DNA of 64,000 nucleotides, taken from the NCBI RefSeq assembly GCF_003148825.1, contig NZ_QGGZ01000001.1:372001-436000 (forward strand), in the 5' to 3' direction. The DNA comes from Streptomyces sp. CG 926 (GTDB lineage: Bacteria; Actinomycetota; Actinomycetes; Streptomycetales; Streptomycetaceae). Below are positions 17,983 through 24,768 of the stretch, piece by piece. Each line of letters starts with the position of its first letter. Position 1 is the first letter of the stretch. The translations under genes and the position numbers were made by a program. Below the pieces are notes generated by a model. The model was not told the origin of the DNA, did no database searches, and worked only from the letters and a program-made list of their open reading frames with translations.

Positions 17983-18810
17983 ATGGGACGGGTCACCGAG
18001 CGTCGACGTGTCGTCCGCATCCGGAACGGCGCGGCGGGTGTCCGGCCGGACACGCTGGTGGCCGAGGAGCCGCTGGAGATACGGCTGAACGGCAAACCTC
18101 TGGCCATCACGATGCGTACGCCGGGCGACGATTTCGCCCTGGCGGTGGGCTTCCTGGTCAGCGAGGGGGTGCTGGGCGCCGCCTCGGACGTACAGGCCGT
18201 CACCTACTGCGAGGGGGCGACCGCGGAGGGGTCGAACACCTACAACGTGGTGAACGTGCAGCTGGCCGCCGGGGTCCCGGTGCCGGACATCACGCTGGAG
18301 CGGAACGTCTACACCACCTCCTCCTGCGGCCTGTGCGGCAAGGCCAGCCTGGACGCGGTCCGGACGGCTACCCGTTTCCCGGGCATCGCCGCCGACCCGG
18401 TACGGGTCCCCGCGGCGGTCCTGAGCGCGATGCCGGACCGGCTCCGCGAGGCCCAGAAGGTCTTCGACCGTACGGGCGGCCTGCACGCGGCCGGGCTGTT
18501 CACGGCGCGGGGCGAGCTGCTCGACCTGCGGGAGGACGTGGGCCGGCACAACGCGGTGGACAAGATCGTGGGCCGGGCGTACCGGTCCGGGCGGCTCCCG
18601 CTGGCGGGCGCGGTCCTGCTGGTGTCCGGCCGGGCCTCCTTCGAGCTCGTGCAGAAGGCCGTGATGGCGGGCATCCCGGTGCTGGCGGCCGTCTCGGCGC
18701 CGTCCTCGCTGGCGGTGGACCTGGCACTGGAGTCGGGGATGACGCTGGTCGGCTTCCTTCGGGGGCCGGACATGAACATCTACGCGGGCGAGGGGCGGAT
18801 CACGGTGTAG
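17983..18810 (+). CDS. fdhD: Formate dehydrogenase accessory sulfurtransferase FdhD
   Basis: 275 aa. FdhD transfers sulfur from IscS to the molybdenum cofactor of formate dehydrogenases. The key motif SSCGLCGK (Cys115, Cys118) is present, together with [27 protein letters not shown] and the C-terminal [11 protein letters not shown]...GMTLVGFLR. The ATG at 17983 has a poor ribosome site; a GTG at 17971 with AAGGG just upstream is an alternative. No formate dehydrogenase gene is in the window. A 2Fe-2S protein is encoded convergently downstream. Confidence 0.93.
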   Translation: MGRVTERRRVVRIRNGAAGVRPDTLVAEEPLEIRLNGKPLAITMRTPGDDFALAVGFLVSEGVLGAASDVQAVTYCEGATAEGSNTYNVVNVQLAAGVPVPDITLERNVYTTSSCGLCGKASLDAVRTATRFPGIAADPVRVPAAVLSAMPDRLREAQKVFDRTGGLHAAGLFTARGELLDLREDVGRHNAVDKIVGRAYRSGRLPLAGAVLLVSGRASFELVQKAVMAGIPVLAAVSAPSSLAVDLALESGMTLVGFLRGPDMNIYAGEGRITV

Positions 18811-18955
18811 GTGCGCGCCGGAACCGCTCCTCGGCTCCCCGCTCGTAGCCGAAGAAGGTGGCCGTCACGTCGCTGCCGTCTCCCGCGGTGCCCTCCTTGC
18901 CGGTGCCGCTGAGGGTGAACCGGTCGTCGCGCTGCTGGATCCGGTCGTGTCATCG
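18809..18955 (-). pseudogene. Possible gene remnant beside the 2Fe-2S protein gene
   Basis: On the minus strand, one frame of about 45 codons has ordinary-looking coding composition (it includes DRIQQRDDRFTLSG and DVTATFFGYERGAEERF) and ends at a TGA. However, a TGA also opens the frame and there is no good start. It could be the 3' relic of a gene or a chance frame. I do not recognise a family. Confidence 0.25.
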
Positions 18956-19390
18956 GCCCCGGCGGGCGCGCCGGGAGGCGACGGAGGGCGAGGGTGCCTT
19001 CGGGGTCGGCGGGTCGATGCGGTGCAGGTCCAGGGTGGGCGGGACCGGGGTGGTCCCGGGGCCGCCGGATTCGGCCCAGGCGATGATCTCGTCGGTCGCG
19101 GTGTCGTCCAGGGCCCAGCCGAACCAGGCCGCGCGGGCGCCGCGGCGGCGGGCCTCGGTGGTGGGCTGGACCACGATGACGTTGGCCTGGGCGCACGGGC
19201 CGAGGCACTCGCTCGTACGGACCGCCAGGCGGCCCCCGGACGCGGCGGCGGCCTCGCGCAGCCGGGCGAGTTGACCGGCGTGGTCGGAGCCGGGGTTCTT
19301 GCGCGAATCACCGCAGCAGCAGCCGCGGCAGACCACGAGGGTGCAGGGGCGTTCGGCGTGGGCGCCGAGCGGGCGTATCCAGGTCACCAC
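18950..19390 (-). CDS. (2Fe-2S) thioredoxin-like ferredoxin domain protein
   Basis: 146 aa. The cysteine pattern CRGCCCGDSRKNPG near residue 21 and ECLGPCAQANVIVV near residue 61 matches the thioredoxin-fold [2Fe-2S] ferredoxin family, here with the acidic WAESGGPG segment and a basic proline-rich tail. A role in electron transfer is inferred. Start is one of two adjacent GTG codons (19390 or 19387). It lies 6 bp downstream of the SBF-type transporter gene on the same strand, so the two may be cotranscribed. Confidence 0.8.
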   Translation of the reverse strand: MVTWIRPLGAHAERPCTLVVCRGCCCGDSRKNPGSDHAGQLARLREAAAASGGRLAVRTSECLGPCAQANVIVVQPTTEARRRGARAAWFGWALDDTATDEIIAWAESGGPGTTPVPPTLDLHRIDPPTPKAPSPSVASRRARRGR

Positions 19391-19396
19391 CGAACG

Positions 19397-20497
19397 TTAG
19401 CGGGCGCGGGGCGCGGGCTGCCCGGGCGCGGGCGAGACGTCCGCCACACGGTCGGCGGGGAGTTGGGGCAGCGGGTCCCGGGCGCGGCGCCGGGCGATGA
19501 CCGCGCAGACCATCAGCTGCATCTGGTGGAAGAGCATCAGCGGGAGCACGGCGAGGGCGGCGTGGGCTCCGAACAGCACGCTCGCCATGGGCAGTCCGGC
19601 GGCCAGGCTCTTCTTCGACCCGGCGAACTGGATGGCGATGCGGTCGGCGCGGCCGAAGCCGAGGCGGGCCGCTCCGTACCAGGTGGCGAGCAGCATGACG
19701 GCGAGCAGTACGGCCTCGACCGCCATCAGGGCGGCGAGCGTCGGGAGGCTGACCTGGTGCCAGATGCCCGCGACCACGCCCGCGCTGAAGGCGGCGTAGA
19801 CGACGAGCAGGATCGAGCCGCGGTCGACGTAGCCGAGCACCTGCTTGTGGCGGACGAGGAAGCCGCCGACCCAGGGGCGCAGGACCTGTCCGAGGAGGAA
19901 GGGCAGCAGGAGCTGGAGGGTGATCTTCAGGAGGGAGTCGAGGGAGAAGCCGCCCGCGTCGCCGCCGAGCAGGCCGGCGGCGAGTAGGGGGGTGAGGACG
20001 ATGCCGGCCAGGCTGGAGAAGGAGCCGGCGCAGATCGCGGCGGGAACGTTGCCGCGGGCGATCGAGGTGAACGCGATGGAGGACTGCACGGTCGAGGGGA
20101 CCAGGCAGAGGAAGAGCAGGCCGGCGTGGAGCGGGGCGGTGAGCAGACCGGGGACGAGGCCGCGGGCGGCGAGGCCGAGGAGCGGGAAGAGGACGAAGGT
20201 GCAGGCGAGCACGGTGAGGTGGAGCCGCCAGTGGCGCAGGCCGTCGAGGGCCTCGCGGGTGGAGAGCCGGGCGCCGTAGAGGAAGAAGAGCAGGGCCACC
20301 GCCCCGGTGGAGGCGAGGTCGGCGATGGTGGCCGCCGGGCCGCGGGCCGGAAGCAGGGCGGCGAGGCCCACGGTGGCGAGCAGGGCCAGGACGTACGGGT
20401 CCAGGGGCAGCCTGGCGGGGAGGTGCGGGCGGCGCATGCGGGGGTGCTCACTTGCTGTCGGGGCGGGGTGCTCCCTTTCATGGTCGGCGGTGGGCAT
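19397..20497 (-). CDS. Bile acid:sodium symporter family (SBF-like) transporter
   Basis: 366 aa with about 9-10 membrane segments. The segment FAGSKKSLAAGLPMASVLF and the crossover-like LCLVPSTVQSSIAFTSIARGN are typical of the SBF-like (YfeH-type) branch; substrates there are organic anions but are mostly unknown. The start is ATG 20497; an internal ATG (20437, MRRPHL) is an alternative since neither has a clear ribosome site. Divergent from a LysR-type gene 70 bp away, the usual arrangement of a regulator and its target. Confidence 0.85.
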   Translation of the reverse strand: MPTADHEREHPAPTASEHPRMRRPHLPARLPLDPYVLALLATVGLAALLPARGPAATIADLASTGAVALLFFLYGARLSTREALDGLRHWRLHLTVLACTFVLFPLLGLAARGLVPGLLTAPLHAGLLFLCLVPSTVQSSIAFTSIARGNVPAAICAGSFSSLAGIVLTPLLAAGLLGGDAGGFSLDSLLKITLQLLLPFLLGQVLRPWVGGFLVRHKQVLGYVDRGSILLVVYAAFSAGVVAGIWHQVSLPTLAALMAVEAVLLAVMLLATWYGAARLGFGRADRIAIQFAGSKKSLAAGLPMASVLFGAHAALAVLPLMLFHQMQLMVCAVIARRRARDPLPQLPADRVADVSPAPGQPAPRAR

Positions 20498-20530
20498 TCA
20501 TCGGGAAACCCGCACACCGCACTCACTGTC

Positions 20531-20560
20531 ATCGCGATCCGTGATGATCGGCGCTAGCGT
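20531..20560 (+). promoter_or_regulatory. Shared control region of the SBF-like and LysR genes
   Basis: TCATC and GATGA separated by 9 nt form a partial dyad between the divergent starts, a candidate LysR site. TAGCGT (20555-20560) lies 7 nt before the LysR ATG, so the LysR transcript may be leaderless. Confidence 0.4.
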
Positions 20561-20567
20561 GGCCGGT

Positions 20568-21425
20568 ATGTACGACCCGGTGCAGCTGCGTACGTTCCTC
20601 ACGGTCGCCCAGACGCTCAGCTTCACGCAGGCCGCGGGCCGGCTCGGCGTGGGGCAGTCCACGGTGAGCCAGCACGTGCGGCGGCTGGAGGAGGCGACGG
20701 GGCGGCCGCTGTTCGTCCGGGACACGCACAGTGTGGGGCTGACGGAGGACGGGGAGGCGCTGCTCGGCTTCGCTCGGACGATCCTGGAGGCGAACGAGCG
20801 GGCGGCGGCCTTCTTCGCGGGGACCCGGCTGCGGGGGCGGCTGCGGTTCGGGGCCTCGGAGGACTTCGTGCTGACCCGGCTCCCGGAGATCCTCGAAGGG
20901 TTCCGGCACGAGCATCCCGAGGTGGATCTGGAGCTGTCGGTGGAGCTCTCCGGGACGCTGCACGAGCGGCTGGCCGCGGGGCGCCTGGACCTGGTGCTCG
21001 CGAAGCGGCGGGGGCCCGGGGACGAGCGGGGCCGACTCGTGCGGCGGGACCGGCTGGTGTGGATCGGCGCGGAAGGGGTACGGGTGGACCCGGAGCGTCC
21101 TGTGCCGCTGATCGTCTTCCCGCCGCCGGGAATCACCCGGGCCCGGGCGCTGGAGGTGTTGGAACGGGAGGGGCGGGCCTGGCGGATCGCGTGCACGAGC
21201 GGCAGCCTGAGCGGCCTGATCGCGGCGGCCCGGGCGGGGCTCGGTGTGATGGCGCACGCCCGCGGGTTGATCCCGCCGGGGCTGGTGCGCGTGGGCGGGC
21301 TGCCGGAGCTCGGTCCGGTGGAATTCGCGCTGCTGCGCGGGCCACGCCCGTCGGAGGCGGCCGAGGCGCTGGCCGGGGCCGTGCTCTTCGGTGCGGACCG
21401 GCTCAGTCGCACGTCAACGGCGTGA
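20568..21425 (+). CDS. LysR-type transcriptional regulator
   Basis: 285 aa. N-terminal winged HTH (residues about 3-60: LRTFLTVAQTLSFTQAAGRLGVGQSTVSQHVRRLEE) followed by the two-lobed periplasmic-binding-like effector domain (RLRFGASEDFVLTRLPEIL ... GLGVMAH). By arrangement it probably controls the divergently transcribed SBF-like transporter. No effector can be named. There is no Shine-Dalgarno; a leaderless start is likely. Confidence 0.92.
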   Translation: MYDPVQLRTFLTVAQTLSFTQAAGRLGVGQSTVSQHVRRLEEATGRPLFVRDTHSVGLTEDGEALLGFARTILEANERAAAFFAGTRLRGRLRFGASEDFVLTRLPEILEGFRHEHPEVDLELSVELSGTLHERLAAGRLDLVLAKRRGPGDERGRLVRRDRLVWIGAEGVRVDPERPVPLIVFPPPGITRARALEVLEREGRAWRIACTSGSLSGLIAAARAGLGVMAHARGLIPPGLVRVGGLPELGPVEFALLRGPRPSEAAEALAGAVLFGADRLSRTSTA

Positions 21426-21528
21426 AAACCGTGATCACTGGGGAGGTCTTGTGCAGGTATCCGAAGGCCGGTGAACCCCTGTTGACCGTGCGGTACGTTC
21501 ACCGCGGCGCGCGGAGAGGAGCGGGGCA

Positions 21529-23352
21529 TTGCGCGAAATCACCGTCCCACCCGTCGTCACGGGCGCGCCCGTCGGCGGCCTGGCCGACATCGTCTTCCAG
21601 CACGCCCACGAGGATCCGGACCGGGTTGTGCTCGGCCGGAAGATCGACGGGGTCTGGCGGGACATGACGTCCCGGGAGCTGGCCGCCGAGGTGCTGGCGC
21701 TCGCCCGGGGGCTGCTGGCCCAGGGGGTGCGCTTCGGGGACCGGGTCGCGGTCATGTCCCGCACCCGGTACGAGTGGACCCTCTTCGACTTCGCCCTGTG
21801 GGCGATCGGCGCCCAGCCCGTTCCGGTGTACCCGACGTCCTCCGCCGATCAGGTGCACTGGATCCTCCTCGACTCCGACTGCACGGCCTGTGTGGTCGAG
21901 GACGAGAACCAGGCGATGACGGTGGGATCGGTCATCGACCGGCTCCCCCACCTGCGCCTGCTGTGGCAGCTCGACGCCGGGGCGGTGGACGGCCTCGTCG
22001 CCGACGGCCGCGGGGTGGCCGAGGACGTCGTGCACCGGCACCGGGGTGCGGTGACGCCGGACGCGACCGCGACCGTCATCTACACCTCGGGGACGACGGG
22101 CCGACCGAAGGGGTGCGTGCTCACCCACGCCAACTTCATGTACGAGACCGACACGCTGGTCAACCGCTGGGAGTCGGTCTTCCAGGCCCGGCAGGGCGAG
22201 GAGCCGTCCACCCTGCTCTTCCTGCCGCTGGCGCACGTGTTCGGGCGGATGGTGGAGGTGGCCGCCGTCCGGGCGCGGGTCAAACTGGGCCACCAACCGG
22301 TACTGGCGGCAGCCGAGCTGCTGCCCGACCTCGCCGCTTTCCGGCCGACCTTCGTGCTGGGCGTCCCGTACGTCTTCGAGAAGATCTTCGCGGCCGCGCG
22401 CCGCAAGGCGGAGGCGGAGGGGCGTACGGGTCCCTTCGACCGGGCGGTGGAGACGGCCGTGCGGTACGCGGAGGCGCGCGAGCGCAAGGCCTTCGGCGTC
22501 GGGCCGGGGCCCTCGGCCGCCCTGCGCATGGAGCACCAGCTCTTCGATCGGCTGGTCTACGGCAAGGTCCGTGAGGCGATGGGCGGCCGGGTGCGGCACG
22601 CCATGTCGGGCGGGTCGGCGATGTCGCGGCGCCTGGGGCTGTTCCTCGACGGGGCCGGGATCACGGTGTTCGAGGGGTACGGGCTGACCGAGTCGTGCGC
22701 GGCGGCCACCGCGAACCCGCCGGGGGCCACCAAGTACGGCACGGTGGGACGGCCGATCCCGGGCAGCACGGTGCACATCGCGGACGACGGGGAGGTCTGG
22801 CTGCACGGCGGCCACATCTTCTCCGGGTACCTGAACGACCCCCGCGGCACGGAGGCGGTCCTGCGCGGCGGCTGGCTGGCCACGGGAGATCTGGGCCGGC
22901 TGGACGCGGACGGGTACCTGACGATCACCGGGCGCAAGAAGGACATCCTGGTGACCTCCAACGGCAAGAGCGTCGCGCCCACCGCGTTGGAGGAGCGGGT
23001 CCGTTCGCATCCGCTGGTGTCCCAGTGCGTGCTGGTGGGCAACGACCGACCGTACATCGCGGCGCTGCTCACCCTGGACATGGACGGGATGGCGCACTGG
23101 CTGTCGATGCGCGGCCGGCCGCAGTTGCCGGCGAGGGAGCTGGTGGGGGACCCGGAGCTGACGGCGGAGGTCCGCCGGGCGGTGGTGGCCGCGAACACCC
23201 TGGTCTCGCAGGCGGAGGCGATCCGCACCTTCCGGGTGCTGGGCGAGCAGTTCACGGAGGAGCGCGGGCTGCTGACGCCGTCGCTGAAGCTCAAGCGCCG
23301 GGCGATCGAGAAGGCGTACGCGAAGGAGGTCGCGGCCCTGTACTCCTCCTGA
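21529..23352 (+). CDS. fadD: Long-chain acyl-CoA synthetase (AMP-binding)
   Basis: 607 aa adenylate-forming enzyme that activates carboxylic acids, probably fatty acids, to CoA thioesters. Core motifs: YTSGTTGRPKGCVLTHAN (P-loop, about 185-202), GYGLTES, GWLATGDLGRLDADGYLTITGRKKD and a C-terminal lysine region LTPSLKLKRRAIEK. Start is TTG at 21529 with GAGGAG upstream. An inverted repeat CGGTGAAC/GTTCACCG (21469-21504) brackets the promoter region. The next gene, 138 bp on, begins an ABC importer under palindrome control, so the acid imported may be activated by this ligase (inference). Confidence 0.92.
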   Translation: MREITVPPVVTGAPVGGLADIVFQHAHEDPDRVVLGRKIDGVWRDMTSRELAAEVLALARGLLAQGVRFGDRVAVMSRTRYEWTLFDFALWAIGAQPVPVYPTSSADQVHWILLDSDCTACVVEDENQAMTVGSVIDRLPHLRLLWQLDAGAVDGLVADGRGVAEDVVHRHRGAVTPDATATVIYTSGTTGRPKGCVLTHANFMYETDTLVNRWESVFQARQGEEPSTLLFLPLAHVFGRMVEVAAVRARVKLGHQPVLAAAELLPDLAAFRPTFVLGVPYVFEKIFAAARRKAEAEGRTGPFDRAVETAVRYAEARERKAFGVGPGPSAALRMEHQLFDRLVYGKVREAMGGRVRHAMSGGSAMSRRLGLFLDGAGITVFEGYGLTESCAAATANPPGATKYGTVGRPIPGSTVHIADDGEVWLHGGHIFSGYLNDPRGTEAVLRGGWLATGDLGRLDADGYLTITGRKKDILVTSNGKSVAPTALEERVRSHPLVSQCVLVGNDRPYIAALLTLDMDGMAHWLSMRGRPQLPARELVGDPELTAEVRRAVVAANTLVSQAEAIRTFRVLGEQFTEERGLLTPSLKLKRRAIEKAYAKEVAALYSS

Positions 23353-23397
23353 GAACGGGATCCGAGACTCCTGGCACAGGGATCCGACAACACGATC

Positions 23398-23443
23398 TGA
23401 CGGTTCGTCATTTCTACTCGTCGACAATATTGACGATCCGTCA
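23398..23443 (+). promoter_or_regulatory. Two identical-class operators over the ABC-importer promoter
   Basis: TGACGGTTCGTCA (23398-23410) and TGACGATCCGTCA (23431-23443) share the form TGACG-N3-CGTCA and have centres 33 bp apart (three DNA turns). The second overlaps TTGACG (23430-23435), a -35 element 17 bp before CAGAAT (23453-23458). A dimeric repressor of the TetR size class fits; its gene is not in the window. Confidence 0.7.
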
Positions 23444-23490
23444 GGTCACGCACAGAATGCGGGGATTCCGACCGGAGGGGATCCCCCGAC

Positions 23491-24759
23491 ATGTTGCGAC
23501 CGATCCGCACCCTGGCCGCCGCGGCGGCGGCCCTCGCGCTCGTCTCCGCCTGCAACTCCGCGTCCACCGACGGCAGCTCACCCAAGGCGCCCGGCGCTGC
23601 GACCGGCAACTCCCGCGGGGTGAGCGCCGACTCGATCAAGGTCGGCGGGATCGTGTCGATGACCAGCGCCGGCGGTTACAGCAAGAAGGACACCGACCTC
23701 GGCGCGAAGGCCCGCTATCTGCGGGCCAACGCCGAGGGCGGGATCAACGGGCGGAAGATCGACTACCTCGGCGCGGAGGACGACGGCCAGGACCCCGCCA
23801 AGAACCTGGCCGCCGCCCGCAAACTCGTCCAGCAGGACAAGGTCTTCGCCGTCGCCCCCATGAGCTCGGTGACCTTCTCCGGCGCGGACTTCCTGGAGCA
23901 GGAGAAGGTTCCCACCTTCGGCTGGGGCACCCTGCCCGCCTTCTGCGGACCCCGGCACATCTACGGCTTCAACGGCTGCCTGGTCCCCGCCCCGGGCGGC
24001 ACCATCAACCAGACCTGGCCCGAGGGCATCGGCCAGATCCTGGGCGGGGCCCAGGGCAAGTCGGTCGCGATCATCGCCAACGACAGCGACGCCGGCAAGT
24101 TCGGCATCCGCACCTTCCAGCAGGGCTTCAGCAGCGCCGGCTTCAAGGTCTCCTACGCCAAGGCCTCGGTGCCCGCCACCGCCGTCCCGAGCGACTGGTC
24201 CGCGTACGTGAAGGAGATCCTCGCCGCGAACGACGGCAAGGCCCCGGACGCCGTCGTCTCCGTCATGCAGACCCCGAACAACATCGGACTGTTCACCGCG
24301 CTCAAGCGCAGCGGCTACCGGGGACTGCTCTCCGACCCGACGGACTACGACCCCGGGCTGCTCGCCAAGGACGCCACCAAGCAGGCCCTGGACGGGGTGC
24401 ACGTACTGCTGCAGTTCCAGCCGTTCGAGTCGACCGATCCGAAGATGGCGCAGTTCAAGGCCGACATCAAGGCGGCCGCGGGCGGCCAGGAGGTCCCGCT
24501 CAGCATGCATATGTTGACCGGGTACATGTCGGCCGACCTGTTCCTCGCCATCGCGCAGAAGGCGGGCAAGGACCTGACCGTCGAGTCCTTCCAGGCCGCC
24601 GCGCAGGGCTTCTCCGACACCGGCACGCTCGTCGGCGACCGGGCGGAACCCAAGGGGCAGAAGGACAGCTTCGGCTGCGGAGCACTCGTACAGCTGAAGA
24701 ACGGCGCCTACGAGGTCTCCGTACCGTTCAAGTGCCACGAACCCATCCCCTTCAAGTAG
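23491..24759 (+). CDS. ABC-importer substrate-binding lipoprotein (LivJ-like)
   Basis: 422 aa. The signal peptide ends in the lipobox LVSAC (Cys21), so the mature protein is lipid-anchored outside the membrane. The rest is a Peripla_BP_6 type-I fold as in branched-chain amino-acid binding proteins (IKVGGIVSMTSAGG, AEGGINGRKIDYL, DDGQDPAKNLAAARKLV). GGAGGGGA precedes the ATG. With the two downstream ABC genes it forms a complete Liv-type importer. Similar systems import amino acids, amides, urea or carboxylates; with fadD adjacent, an organic acid is plausible but unproven. Confidence 0.92.
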   Translation: MLRPIRTLAAAAAALALVSACNSASTDGSSPKAPGAATGNSRGVSADSIKVGGIVSMTSAGGYSKKDTDLGAKARYLRANAEGGINGRKIDYLGAEDDGQDPAKNLAAARKLVQQDKVFAVAPMSSVTFSGADFLEQEKVPTFGWGTLPAFCGPRHIYGFNGCLVPAPGGTINQTWPEGIGQILGGAQGKSVAIIANDSDAGKFGIRTFQQGFSSAGFKVSYAKASVPATAVPSDWSAYVKEILAANDGKAPDAVVSVMQTPNNIGLFTALKRSGYRGLLSDPTDYDPGLLAKDATKQALDGVHVLLQFQPFESTDPKMAQFKADIKAAAGGQEVPLSMHMLTGYMSADLFLAIAQKAGKDLTVESFQAAAQGFSDTGTLVGDRAEPKGQKDSFGCGALVQLKNGAYEVSVPFKCHEPIPFK

Positions 24760-24768
24760 GGCAGCGGC

